A stretch of 53,797 nucleotides of DNA from Clostridiales bacterium (GCA_004556755.1 SFFW01000014.1:1-53797); one strand, 5' to 3'. Shown: positions 31,650 through 40,420, numbered from the stretch's first letter. A program made the numbers and translations. Notes: generated from the letters alone by a model not told the origin.

Positions 31650-32261
31650 ATGATAAGAACAGCCGTTTTGGTATCCGGCAACGGAGCAAGACTTCAATGC
31701 GTTCTCGATTCAATGTACTTCGGGGAGCTGCCCGACTTTGAACTGACTGCGGTCATAATGACGGAGGCAAACCCCTATGCGCTGCGCCGTGCGAAAAATG
31801 CAAATGTTCCCGCCTACGTCGTGGAGACCTCGGATTTCCCCACAAAGCTCAGCTACAGCATGGCGATAGCCAACAAGCTGCGGGACATGGACATTGACCT
31901 CGTCGTGCTTGCGGGCTACGATATGCCGCTCGGCGTCGTGGCGACGCAGTTTAAAAGCCGGATAATCGGCGTGTACCCGTCCCTCATCCCCGCCTTCGAG
32001 GGCAATGAGAACCCCGTCAGGGCGGCGCTTGAGCGAGGCTGCAAGCTCACCGGAGCCACGGCGTACTTTGCGAACATCGACGGCGGCATCGGTGCGATAA
32101 TCGCACAGCACCCCGTCGCCGTAAAGCAGGGCGACGACGTGGAGAGCCTGTCGACCCGCATCATGGAGGAGGCGGAGTGGAAGCTGCTTCCCAAGGCGAT
32201 AGGTCTGTATTGCGGCGGAAAGCTTGAGATACACGGCGAAAGAGTAGTTATTAAGGAGTAA
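31650..32261 (+). CDS. PurN-like formyltransferase homologue lacking catalytic Asn and His
   Basis: Protein of 203 residues aligned end to end with glycinamide ribonucleotide formyltransferase: VLVSGNGARLQCVLDS at the nucleotide site, LVVLAGYD, IPAFEGN, and VAVKQGDDVESLSTRIMEEAEWKLLPKAI. In E. coli PurN the catalytic stretch is NIHPSLLP; here it is G107-V-Y109-PSLIP, so Asn and His are both replaced, and His137 is Tyr. Only the Asp of DGG (144) remains. GGAGGAG lies six bases before ATG 31650. It is not among purine genes. True PurN activity is unlikely; another role is unknown. Confidence 0.8.
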   Translation: MIRTAVLVSGNGARLQCVLDSMYFGELPDFELTAVIMTEANPYALRRAKNANVPAYVVETSDFPTKLSYSMAIANKLRDMDIDLVVLAGYDMPLGVVATQFKSRIIGVYPSLIPAFEGNENPVRAALERGCKLTGATAYFANIDGGIGAIIAQHPVAVKQGDDVESLSTRIMEEAEWKLLPKAIGLYCGGKLEIHGERVVIKE

Positions 32262-32266
32262 AAATT

Positions 32267-32470
32267 ATGGAGATCACACTGAAAATCGACGGAATGATGT
32301 GTTCCGGCTGCGAAAAGAGAGTCCACAATGCACTTATGGCGCTGTCCGGCGTAACGGCGGCTGAGGTGTCCCACGAGAAGGGTACCGCCGTTGTGACGAC
32401 CGACGGAACGGTCGAAAAGAGCGCACTCGAAACCGCAGTGCTGAATCAGGGCTACGACATCGTAGGCTAA
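32267..32470 (+). CDS. HMA-domain metal-binding protein (CopZ-like)
   Basis: Single heavy-metal-associated domain, 67 residues, with the GMMCSGC motif (Cys12 and Cys15) used for Cu+ or other soft metals. It follows the PurN-like gene by five bases with AAGGAG overlapping its stop, so they are cotranscribed. The P-ATPase partner is not beside it; the window's only pump is at 15532-17391. A role as copper chaperone or regulator is an inference from the motif. Confidence 0.9.
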   Translation: MEITLKIDGMMCSGCEKRVHNALMALSGVTAAEVSHEKGTAVVTTDGTVEKSALETAVLNQGYDIVG

Positions 32471-32534
32471 TTTCGGCAGCCGAGGGGGGAGAGAAACCGT
32501 GCGACAAAGACGCTGTGGATTAAAACCCGCCCAC

Positions 32535-32576
32535 AAAAAACGCATCCGACGAAAAATTTCGCCGGATGCGTTTTTT
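32535..32576. terminator. Bidirectional terminator between HMA and trkH genes
   Basis: AAAAAACGCATCCG pairs exactly with 32563-32576, with A and T runs at both edges. Confidence 0.92.
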
Positions 32577-32581
32577 ATATC

Positions 32582-33997
32582 TCACTTGCGCCATGTCTGC
32601 GGTGCAAAAAGCACCAGCACGGGGAATATCTCAAGTCTGCCGAGGATCATGTCAAACGCCAAAAGCAGCTTTCCGAGCACTCCGTAGCCCTTCATCTCCG
32701 TGGCTCCGATGTTGCTCAACGACGAGATCGCCGCCGTCACGCCCTCGCCAAAGCCGATGCCTTCAAAGGACAGCAGTACCGCCGTCACGAGCATGAGCAG
32801 CAGATAGACCGCAAAAAAGGTGCTGACCGTCGCCGTCGTCTCCTCGTCCACCGCATCGCCGCCGAGGTGTATGACGTGGACCGAGTTGGGGATGATGATG
32901 CGCCCGAGCGTCCGTTTTGCCGTCTTGAGCAGTATCATCAGCCTCGAGATCTTCATACCGCCGCCCGTGGAGCCGGACATGGGACCGACTATCATCAGCA
33001 GCATGAGCAGCGACAGCGCAAGCTGCGACCACACCGAGGAGTCGACCGCCGTGTGTGCCGTGGTGCTGATTATGGAGCTTACCTCGAACAGCGTGTAGTG
33101 CAGACCCTCGCCGAAGCTGTCAAAGCTTTTGTAGGAGCTCAGCCCGACTATAAGGCACGAAAGCCCGAAGATCAGCGCAAAGGCTTTGAGCTCTGCGTTG
33201 CGCTTTATGCGGGAAAAGTCCCGCACCGCAAGGCAGTAGAAGATGCTGAAGCTCATGCCGCACAGTATCATAAACAGCGTCGTGACCGCCTGCGCATAGC
33301 GGCTGTATGACATGAGGCTGTCGTTTTTTATCTCAAAGCCGCCCGTGCTGACCGTTGACAGCGAGATATTCACCGCATCGAAAAGCGGCATATCGAAACT
33401 CAGCAGCACGATCATAACGAGCGTCATTATAATGTATATTATGTAGAGGAGCTTTGCGCTTTTCTGCATCCTCGGTACGAGCTTTGTCGCCGTCGGACCG
33501 GGAAACTCCGCCCGCAGGAGGTACATTGAGCCGCCCTCCTTCGCCGCAGGCGTGACCGCAAGCAGGAACACAAGCACGCCCATGCCGCCGAGCCAGTTCG
33601 TGATGCTGCGCCAGAGCAGCACCGACCTCGGCATCGCCTCAACGTCCGATATGACCGTGGCGCTGGAGGTCGTAAAGCCGGACACGGTCTCAAAAAAAGC
33701 GTCCGTCGCAGACGGGATGACGCCGCCGAGTAGATACGGCAGCGCACCGAACAGCGACATTGCAAGCCACGCCAGCACCGCTGCGGCAAAGCCGTCCCTT
33801 GCGCCGAGCCTGTCATGCCACTTCCTGTTCAGCACGAAGGGCAGTCCGACTGCAAGCGCTGCGGCGGCGGATATCGCAAACGCCTTTGCAATATCGCCGT
33901 TGCCGTCGGCAAGCGCCATGAAAAGCGGCGGCAGCATGAAGCCCGCTTCGATGCTGAGTATAACGCCTATTGTTTTTCCGATCGCTTTAAAGTTCAT
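32582..33997 (-). CDS. trkH: Potassium uptake protein TrkH/KtrB family
   Basis: Membrane channel subunit for K+ uptake, 471 residues. Four pore-loop repeats can be followed through the filter-like segments GFTTSSATV, STVSTGGF, SSIISTTAHT and SLSNIGATE, with GPMSGSTGGGMKISRLMILLKTAKR between the last two. About ten membrane helices are seen. It follows trkA by nine bases, as expected for a channel and its regulatory subunit. The sequence ends against the terminator it shares with the HMA gene. Confidence 0.94.
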   Translation of the reverse strand: MNFKAIGKTIGVILSIEAGFMLPPLFMALADGNGDIAKAFAISAAAALAVGLPFVLNRKWHDRLGARDGFAAAVLAWLAMSLFGALPYLLGGVIPSATDAFFETVSGFTTSSATVISDVEAMPRSVLLWRSITNWLGGMGVLVFLLAVTPAAKEGGSMYLLRAEFPGPTATKLVPRMQKSAKLLYIIYIIMTLVMIVLLSFDMPLFDAVNISLSTVSTGGFEIKNDSLMSYSRYAQAVTTLFMILCGMSFSIFYCLAVRDFSRIKRNAELKAFALIFGLSCLIVGLSSYKSFDSFGEGLHYTLFEVSSIISTTAHTAVDSSVWSQLALSLLMLLMIVGPMSGSTGGGMKISRLMILLKTAKRTLGRIIIPNSVHVIHLGGDAVDEETTATVSTFFAVYLLLMLVTAVLLSFEGIGFGEGVTAAISSLSNIGATEMKGYGVLGKLLLAFDMILGRLEIFPVLVLFAPQTWRK

Positions 33998-34006
33998 AAG
34001 TCAACG

Positions 34007-35371
34007 TCATTCCCTGCCAAAAATATCGTTCAGGTCGAGCAGCGAGCGCCCTGCGGTGGTGACCAGCACCACGGTGTCGCCGCTTTGGAGCATATCGTGG
34101 CCGCCGGGGATTATGACCTTGCCGCCGTGGTGTATGCAGGCTATGAGTATGCCGCTTTTGAGCTTCAGATCCATGAGTGGTACGCCCAGATTCTTCGTCG
34201 TATCGGTGACGGCAAACTCCTGCGCCTCCGCCTTGCCTCCGGCAAGCTTGCGGATGGTCATGACTGCGGAGCCTTCGGTGTTCTCCATCGCACGGACATA
34301 GCTGACTATGGTGTGCGAGCTTAAAAGCTTGGGGCTTATGACGCTGTCGGCGTCTCGGGCGCAGAGCATTTCGCCGTACTCCACACGGTTGAGCTTAGTA
34401 AGCACCTGCGGAACGCCTATCTTGCGGGCAAACATCGCAATGAGGAGGTTCTCCTCGTCCATATTCGTCAGCGGGACGACGGCGTCCATGGCGGCGATGT
34501 TGTGGAGCTTCAGCACCGACTGGCTTGAGCCGTCGGAGCAGATGACGTCCGCATCGGGGGCGTACTCGTCAAGGTAGATGCAGCGCTGGCGGTTCTTTTC
34601 GATGACCTTCACCCTCGTGCCGGAACGCAGCAGCATCGGGATGAGGTACTCTGCGATCCTGCCGCCACCCACGAGGATGACGTTTTTCGACTTCTTGTTG
34701 CGCAGACGCAGCTCATGCGTGAGCCGCACAAGCTCCGTTGCGGGAGCGGTGACGTATATCCTGTCGCCCGCCGAGAGGAGGAAGTTGCCGTCGGGTATGA
34801 CCGCCTCGCCGTTTCGCACGACGACGCAGACGAGCGCACGCACACGGATCTTGTTGTACATATCCATGAGCCTCAGCCCGTCAAGCGGACTGCCCTCCGT
34901 GACCTCAAGCTCGACGATTTCCGCCTTGCCCTCCGCAAAGGTGTCGCGCTTCATGAAAGCGGGGAATTGCAGCAGCTTGAATATCTCTCTTGCGGCAAGC
35001 TGCTCCGGGTTTATCGCCATCGAAAGACGCAGCTCGTCCTTCAGCTCGTGGAGCTGCATAGAATACTCCCTGTCACGCACACGGGCTATCGTGTTCTGAC
35101 AGCCGAGCTTTCTCGCTATCATGCAGGCGAGCTGATTCAGCTCGTCCCCTGCGGTGAGAGCGATCATCAGGTCGGCGTCGGGGACTCCCGCCCTGCGCTG
35201 AACGTCCATCACGGCGCCGTTGCCGCAGACGCTCATAACGTCGATGGTCTCCTCGATAAACGCCGCCCTCTCCGGGTCTTTTTCAACGACGATGACGTCG
35301 TGATTTTCCAGCGCAAGCTCCTGCGCAATGGAAAATCCGATCTTGCCGCCGCCGACAATTACAATGTTCAT
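34007..35371 (-). CDS. trkA: Trk system potassium regulatory protein TrkA
   Basis: Cytoplasmic subunit of the Trk K+ system, 454 residues with a duplicated layout. Each half has an RCK Rossmann domain (IVIVGGGKIGFSIAQELA, and NVILVGGGRIAEYLIPMLL) with the acidic adenine-ribose residues (VVEKDPER, VIEKNRQR), followed by a TrkA-C domain. It binds NAD(H) or adenine nucleotides and gates TrkH. ATG at 35371 has AAAGGA eight bases upstream; the frame from 35392 is not supported. It is the first gene of the trkA-trkH operon. Confidence 0.95.
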   Translation of the reverse strand: MNIVIVGGGKIGFSIAQELALENHDVIVVEKDPERAAFIEETIDVMSVCGNGAVMDVQRRAGVPDADLMIALTAGDELNQLACMIARKLGCQNTIARVRDREYSMQLHELKDELRLSMAINPEQLAAREIFKLLQFPAFMKRDTFAEGKAEIVELEVTEGSPLDGLRLMDMYNKIRVRALVCVVVRNGEAVIPDGNFLLSAGDRIYVTAPATELVRLTHELRLRNKKSKNVILVGGGRIAEYLIPMLLRSGTRVKVIEKNRQRCIYLDEYAPDADVICSDGSSQSVLKLHNIAAMDAVVPLTNMDEENLLIAMFARKIGVPQVLTKLNRVEYGEMLCARDADSVISPKLLSSHTIVSYVRAMENTEGSAVMTIRKLAGGKAEAQEFAVTDTTKNLGVPLMDLKLKSGILIACIHHGGKVIIPGGHDMLQSGDTVVLVTTAGRSLLDLNDIFGRE

Positions 35372-35473
35372 GCTTTGGATCCTTTCCGGCAAAACATAAT
35401 CATTTTATATTACCACGTTTCCCATACACATACAAGAGGCAACAGGCTCTTGAGCGCTTCTATGTTTTCCCTC

Positions 35474-35502
35474 TTGAAATACGTCGTGCGTTGTACTAAA
35501 AT
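35474..35502 (+). promoter_or_regulatory. Promoter of the 73-residue membrane protein
   Basis: TTGAAA (35474-35479) and TAAAAT (35497-35502) are 17 bases apart. The end of the spacer, GTGCGTTGTAC (35486-35496), recurs in the promoter at 36849-36877. Confidence 0.7.
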
Positions 35503-35530
35503 ATGTGTCAGAAAATATAGGAGGATCGAA

Positions 35531-35752
35531 ATGGACGGCGTACTCAACATATTCAGAAGGACTCCTGCGCAAAGTCGGGCGGCAGGCTACTCCGACGGCA
35601 GGCACTTCATATCAATGTACCGTGCCTACCTCTCCGGCGCTTTGCAGGCGGCGGACGAGGAAGTCCATGACCGCAGTGCCCTGATCCTTTGCGCCATGCT
35701 CCTCGCCTTCGTTGCGTGGACGACCATGATGGTACTCGTTTTCAGATCCTAA
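35531..35752 (+). CDS. Small single-pass membrane protein, unknown
   Basis: Gene of 73 residues hidden in a longer frame. A full AGGAGG lies six bases before ATG 35531, and a promoter lies before that. The N-terminal part is polar (NIFRRTPAQSRAAGYSDGRHFISMYRAYLSGALQAADEEVHDRSA) and the C-terminus is one helix (LILCAMLLAFVAWTTMMVLVF). I recognise no family. It lies just ahead of spo0A but ends at a hairpin, so it may be a separate unit. Confidence 0.7.
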   Translation: MDGVLNIFRRTPAQSRAAGYSDGRHFISMYRAYLSGALQAADEEVHDRSALILCAMLLAFVAWTTMMVLVFRS

Positions 35753-35780
35753 AAGCCGCACAAGCGTGGCGGCTTTAATT
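35752..35780 (+). terminator. Weak terminator after the small membrane protein gene
   Basis: AAAGCCGC and GCGGCTTT (35769-35776) pair around nine bases, followed by AATTTTA. The stem overlaps the stop codon. Confidence 0.5.
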
Positions 35781-35791
35781 TTACAAAAAGT

Positions 35792-35808
35792 TTCGACAAA
35801 ATTCGACA
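35792..35808. promoter_or_regulatory. Tandem 0A boxes upstream of spo0A
   Basis: TTCGACA occurs at 35792-35798 and 35802-35808, ten bases apart. On the minus strand each reads TGTCGAA, the Spo0A box, with TTT before it. This points to autoregulation of spo0A. The rest of the 255-base gap includes a 7-4-7 inverted repeat (35861-35878) and GAAT boxes that could belong to a sigma-H promoter, not assigned. Confidence 0.7.
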
Positions 35809-36007
35809 AAAATTCGCAGTCTCCGACGCAAGACGGCGGACGACGACAGAAGCTGCGTCGAATTATGTCAACATAATTACCGAACTCCCGACATTTTTCG
35901 TGCGCCAAAACGGTGCTGAATATGATAAATTTAATCCACAAAGCGGTAGTTTTGCTCAGAAAAAGTACGAAGTGCCGTTCAAGCATTTTAGTGGAGGAAT
36001 ATGTGTT

Positions 36008-36772
36008 ATGGAAACCAAGACCCGAATACTCATTGCAGATACCAATGAAGAATTCCGCAACCTTTTGTCGGAGCTTATACGAGACGAAGGCGACATGGAG
36101 GTGGTCGGCGCCGTGGGCGACGGTATCGAAGCGCTCTCCAAGGCCTCGGAGGAGAAGCCGGATGTGCTTATCTGCGACCTCGTTCTGTCGAAGCTCGACG
36201 GACTTGAGGTGCTGCACCGTCTGCCGGAGGCAAGCCCCGGCACGAAGCCCATCGTGGTGTCCGGCTTTATAAACGACAAGATCGTTTCGGACTGTGCCGC
36301 AGCGGGCGTCGCCTACTTCATGCCCAAGCCCTGCGACGTAGCGACGCTTCTGAGCCGTGTGCGTCAGGCGGCTGCGGCCGCCGGAGTGCAGGCTGCCGGA
36401 CGTGAAAACCCCGCACTGTACCGCTCCGAGCCGAGCCTTGAGGCGCTGGTGACGGACATCATCCACGAGATCGGCGTTCCCGCTCACATAAAGGGTTATC
36501 AGTATCTGCGTGAGGCGATAATCCTGACCATAAACGACATGGACATAATAAACGCCGTGACCAAGGTGCTGTACCCCACCGTCGCAAAGAAATACAACAC
36601 GACGCCCTCCCGTGTGGAGCGCGCGATCCGCCATGCGATTGAGGTCGCTTGGGACAGAGGAGATATCGAAACGCTGCAGAAATTCTTCGGCTACACCGTT
36701 TCAAATATAAAAGGCAAGCCCACAAATTCCGACTGCCTTTCCCTTCGTCAAAAGCAGGGCGCACTGCGGTAA
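36008..36772 (+). CDS. spo0A: Sporulation master regulator Spo0A
   Basis: Response regulator that commits cells to sporulation, 254 residues. The receiver (1-120) has phospho-acceptor Asp57 (LICDLVLSKLDG), Asp11 of the acidic pocket and the conserved Lys in MPKP. The second pocket acid is Thr12 (ADTNEEF) where Bacillus has Asp. The C-terminal DNA-binding domain (150-254) is typical: IIHEIGVPAHIKGYQYLREAIILTINDMD, LYPTVAKKYNTTPSRVERAIRHAIEVAWDRG and the NSDC end region. ATG at 36008 has GGAGG ten bases upstream, a rather long gap. Tandem 0A boxes lie 200 bases before it. Confidence 0.96.
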   Translation: METKTRILIADTNEEFRNLLSELIRDEGDMEVVGAVGDGIEALSKASEEKPDVLICDLVLSKLDGLEVLHRLPEASPGTKPIVVSGFINDKIVSDCAAAGVAYFMPKPCDVATLLSRVRQAAAAAGVQAAGRENPALYRSEPSLEALVTDIIHEIGVPAHIKGYQYLREAIILTINDMDIINAVTKVLYPTVAKKYNTTPSRVERAIRHAIEVAWDRGDIETLQKFFGYTVSNIKGKPTNSDCLSLRQKQGALR

Positions 36773-36785
36773 AATACGGACTTGC

Positions 36786-36828
36786 AAAAAAGCAGAAGCT
36801 CCCGCACAGCGGGCGCTCCTGCTTTTTT
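36786..36828 (+). terminator. Terminator after spo0A
   Basis: AAAAAAGCAG pairs with CTGCTTTTTT (36819-36828), and an inner CCCGC-ACA-GCGGG stem supports it. Confidence 0.88.
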
Positions 36829-36848
36829 AAATGCCAAGACTATACTTG

Positions 36849-36877
36849 TTGCAATTTGGTGCGTTGTACAATATAAT
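36849..36877 (+). promoter_or_regulatory. Promoter of the LRR-SLH protein gene
   Basis: TTGCAA (36849-36854) and TATAAT (36872-36877) are 17 bases apart. The spacer contains GTGCGTTGTAC, as in the promoter at 35474-35502. Confidence 0.75.
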
Positions 36878-36908
36878 GTAGGCACAAGTAACCGAGAGGA
36901 GTTACAAC

Positions 36909-39617
36909 ATGAAAAAGCGTATTGTTTCATTTATTTTAGCGGCACTGCTGATATGTACGCTGCTGCCGACGCCCGTCTTTGCGGCAGGCATTGTTGCAAG
37001 CGGCACCTGCGGTGCGCAGGGCGACAACCTCGCATGGACCTTAGACAGCGACGGCACTCTCACCATCAGCGGAACAGGAGAGATGCATGACTATTATTTT
37101 GGTAACCCTGCCCCCCCATGGGAAAACTATTCACGGCAGGTCAAAACCGTTATCGTAAAGAGCGGCGTAACGAGCATCGGCACTTATGCCTTCGACAGTC
37201 AGTATCCCTTGACGAGTGTAGATATAGCCGACACTGTAACAAGTATAGGCGATCATGCGTTTTTCAATTTAACAGCTTTAAAAAGCGTAGTTATGCGTAA
37301 CGGTATAACGAGTATCGGCGATTGGGCATTTGCCTCCTGCCGTGTTTTGCCCGATATAACGCTTCCCGCAAGCCTTATAAGCATTGGAGAGGGCGCATTT
37401 TCGTGCTGTTACGAGCTGGAGCAAATCACAATTCCAAGCAGCGTTACAAGCATTGGGAGCCTTGCGTTTAGCGACTGCCCCATAAAGAGCGTAAGCATAT
37501 CCGCCAACTTAACGCATATCGGTGACGGAGCATTTGCTAATTGCAGCAAGCTGTCGAAGATCGATGTTGCGGAAGACAACCCCAACTACTGCTCATATAA
37601 CTTGGCGCTGTTTAATAAAGACAAAACCTGCCTTTTGCGCAGTGAAGTCCATCAATATGAGATCATCTATCAGATCCCAGACGGCGTTACGAGCATAGGC
37701 GCATATGCGTTTTCGGGCAATGATGCATTGGCTCTTATATTCATACCCGACAGCGTCACAAGCCTTGGACACCATGCTTTTGCCAACTGCACAAATCTCT
37801 CCAGCTCGGAGATACCCGCCACCGTTAAGAGCATAGGCTGGAGTCTGTTCAGCGGCTGCACCGAATTGACGAAAGTGACACTTCCGGACGGCATAACAAG
37901 TGTACGTCATTCAATGTTTGACGAATGCAGCAGCCTGAGAGAAATAATCATACCCGATTCGGTTACAGCCATTGAGGACATGGCGTTTGAACGCTGCACC
38001 AGTCTGACAAGCATCAATATTCCGCGCAACGTAAAAAGTATCGGTTGGTACACGTTCCACGGCTGCAGCAGTCTGACGGATGTGTACTACGACGGAACCG
38101 AACAAGAGTGGAATCAGATCCACTTTGAAAGCCACAACGGAGGGATAGACGGCGCAACCAAGCACTTTAATCCCTACAATCTCGGAGAGGAAACTTACAG
38201 CTTTAGAAATTTCGGTGACGCAGACTCTGGCGGCCACTGCTTCGGAATGTCCATGACAAGCTCGGCTTATTACATGGGCATTTTGGACGAGGGTCAGGTC
38301 GGCGCCGTAAACGGAAATGTATATGCCCTGAGCAAAACAGACACGGTTAAAGCACCGATTTGCCACTATCAGGCAATACAGGGCTCTAAAGCTCAAGCTG
38401 CCATAGTTGCGGGCGGTTCGTTCTATTTGAACAAAAAAAGCGATATTTCCGCAGACTGGTCAGAGGTTACAGGCTACGTTAAGGATCACAGCTTTGACGA
38501 TAAGGGCACCTTGCAAGTCAGCATCAGATCAGGGGCGGGAGGTCATGCAATTAACTTCCTCAGATACAGTGTGGTCAACGGACAGGAGCGGATATACGTC
38601 TATGACAACAACTGCCCCGATAGGGAAACCTATCTCTACAAAGGCTTGGACGGGAAAGTATATCAGTCGCCGTATTCGACTTTTGCTGACGGCATTGACT
38701 GCATAGGTCTAAGAAGTGTGGAAAAGTATTTCAGCATAGTAGGCAATTATTTTGATTCAAACGACAGAGCCATGCAGGAAAAATACCTGTCGCATGCTAT
38801 CTATGCCGAAAAGGGAACCATATCCGTCTCCGGTGCAACCGAGTACCTGCTTGAAGCGGGCGGCACCGAAAGCGAGTATGTGGTGTTTGAGATCCCCGAA
38901 GGCTGTGAGACGGCAACAATTACGCCGCATGTGGATAATGCGACCTTCACCTACCTTGACGAGGAATACAGCTTCGGCAAGATAAACGATGAGACAAGGG
39001 GCGAGTTCAAGCTGTCCGATTCGGCGGAGGAAAACAACGCATCGCTCACCATCCAAAACGAGGGTACCTACGAAAATCCCTTTGTCGACGTGGCGGAGGA
39101 TGCGGTGTACTATGACGCCGTCCTGTGGGCGTACTACCACGAGCCGGAGCAGATAACGAGCGGCTTTGACGCAACGCACTTCGGTCCGCAGAACGCCTGC
39201 ACGAGAGCGCAGGTCGTGACCTTCCTGTGGCGTGCCGCAGGCTGCCCCGAACCGACGGGCTCCGTCGACATATTCAAGGACGCTGCCGACATAGCCTCGC
39301 CCTACCGCAAGGCGGTCGCATGGGCGGTCGAGAAGGGCATCACCACGGGCTACGGTGACGGCACATTCCGTCCCAACGACAGCGTAACGAGAGCGCAGTT
39401 TGTCACCTTCCTGTGGAGGTACGAGGGGAGACCGGACAGCTCCGGAAGCGTTGCCGGCTTTGAGGACGCCGCCGACATTGCAGCCCCTTACAGGGATGCG
39501 GTCACATGGGCGGTAGAGAAGGGCGTCACCACGGGCTACGGAGACGGCTCCTTCCGTCCCAACGCCACCTGCACCCGCTGGGCAGTCGTCCTGTTCATGT
39601 ACCGTGACATGAAGTGA
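36909..39617 (+). CDS. Secreted LRR (BspA-like) protein with candidate cysteine-peptidase core and three SLH domains
   Basis: Surface protein of 902 residues. A signal peptide ends at about AFAA (residues 23-26). BspA-type leucine-rich repeats run from about 80 to 395 (units such as VTSIGDHAFFNLTALKSV). Residues 430-610 look like a papain-like peptidase core: GHCFGMS with Cys444, GGHAINF with His546 and YDNNCP with Asn567. A beta-rich part follows. Three SLH domains (about 722-902) should hold it on pyruvylated cell-wall polymer; TRAQ, TRAQ and TRWA replace the usual TRAE. The repeats and SLH domains are clear; the peptidase is inferred from motif spacing. It has its own promoter and GAGGAG site. 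Confidence 0.88.
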   Translation: MKKRIVSFILAALLICTLLPTPVFAAGIVASGTCGAQGDNLAWTLDSDGTLTISGTGEMHDYYFGNPAPPWENYSRQVKTVIVKSGVTSIGTYAFDSQYPLTSVDIADTVTSIGDHAFFNLTALKSVVMRNGITSIGDWAFASCRVLPDITLPASLISIGEGAFSCCYELEQITIPSSVTSIGSLAFSDCPIKSVSISANLTHIGDGAFANCSKLSKIDVAEDNPNYCSYNLALFNKDKTCLLRSEVHQYEIIYQIPDGVTSIGAYAFSGNDALALIFIPDSVTSLGHHAFANCTNLSSSEIPATVKSIGWSLFSGCTELTKVTLPDGITSVRHSMFDECSSLREIIIPDSVTAIEDMAFERCTSLTSINIPRNVKSIGWYTFHGCSSLTDVYYDGTEQEWNQIHFESHNGGIDGATKHFNPYNLGEETYSFRNFGDADSGGHCFGMSMTSSAYYMGILDEGQVGAVNGNVYALSKTDTVKAPICHYQAIQGSKAQAAIVAGGSFYLNKKSDISADWSEVTGYVKDHSFDDKGTLQVSIRSGAGGHAINFLRYSVVNGQERIYVYDNNCPDRETYLYKGLDGKVYQSPYSTFADGIDCIGLRSVEKYFSIVGNYFDSNDRAMQEKYLSHAIYAEKGTISVSGATEYLLEAGGTESEYVVFEIPEGCETATITPHVDNATFTYLDEEYSFGKINDETRGEFKLSDSAEENNASLTIQNEGTYENPFVDVAEDAVYYDAVLWAYYHEPEQITSGFDATHFGPQNACTRAQVVTFLWRAAGCPEPTGSVDIFKDAADIASPYRKAVAWAVEKGITTGYGDGTFRPNDSVTRAQFVTFLWRYEGRPDSSGSVAGFEDAADIAAPYRDAVTWAVEKGVTTGYGDGSFRPNATCTRWAVVLFMYRDMK

Positions 39618-39633
39618 TATAAACCAAAAAACC

Positions 39634-39664
39634 GAGGCGTACAGGTTCCCTGTACGCCTCTTTT
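39634..39664. terminator. Terminator between LRR-SLH and ZIP genes
   Basis: GAGGCGTACAGG pairs exactly with 39649-39660 around TTC, with TTTT on the plus side and an A run on the other. Confidence 0.9.
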
Positions 39665-39676
39665 CCACTTGCTGCG

Positions 39677-40420
39677 TCACAAAAACTGTCTTGCGGTGAG
39701 CATGATGCAGAAGCCGAGGAGCGCCGCATACGACGCAAGGCGTCCGGCGCTGCGCTCGTGCGTCTGCGGCACGATGTCGTCCACGATGACGTACAGCATC
39801 GTCCCGGCGGCGAACGCCAACGCAAAGGGCAGTATCGCCCTCGAGAGGCTCACGGCAAAGTATCCGAAGAACACGCCGATGACCTCGACCATCCCCGATA
39901 TGACCGACACGACGACCGCATGCCGCTTCCCCGTACCGTTTGACAGCAGCGGAGGGATGATTATCATTGCCTCCGGTATGTTCTGAAATGCGATCCCCGC
40001 TGCGACGGGTATTGCGTCGCCGAGATCCCCGGTGCCGAAGCTGACCCCGGCGGCGATGCCCTCCGGGAAGTGGTGTATCGCTATCGCAGCGACGAACACG
40101 AGCGCACGGTTGCGTGAGAGGTCGCTTCCCCCGTTCATGCCCATGCGACGGGTGAGCGCCGGTCCCGCACGGGAGATGAGCGTCAGAAACACCGCACCGC
40201 ATATTATCCCAAGTCCGGGCAGCCATGCCGCCCTGTCGCCCGAAAACTCCACGGACGGCAGCACGAGTCCGAGCGCTGCGGCGCAGAGCATGATCCCCGC
40301 CGCAAGCCCGTTTACCGCATCCTCGACCGTGGGGCTGATATCCTTAAACAAAAAACCGATCACGGCGCCGAAAGCGCAGCAAAGCGCTATCGCCAGAGCG
40401 GTTATCAGCACATAGTCCAA
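39677..40420 (-). CDS. ZIP-family metal transporter
   Basis: Metal-ion importer of the ZIP family (ZupT/GufA-like), 247 residues with about eight helices. The two metal-site helices are IAIHHFPEGIAAGVSFG and GIAFQNIPEAMIIIPPLL, the expected HxxPEG and QNxPE pair. A charged loop between helices three and four is rich in Arg and Asn. Zinc or iron is the likely substrate. The start appears to be TTG at 40420 with GGAGG eight bases upstream. It follows spmB by 63 bases. Confidence 0.92.
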   Translation of the reverse strand: MDYVLITALAIALCCAFGAVIGFLFKDISPTVEDAVNGLAAGIMLCAAALGLVLPSVEFSGDRAAWLPGLGIICGAVFLTLISRAGPALTRRMGMNGGSDLSRNRALVFVAAIAIHHFPEGIAAGVSFGTGDLGDAIPVAAGIAFQNIPEAMIIIPPLLSNGTGKRHAVVVSVISGMVEVIGVFFGYFAVSLSRAILPFALAFAAGTMLYVIVDDIVPQTHERSAGRLASYAALLGFCIMLTARQFL

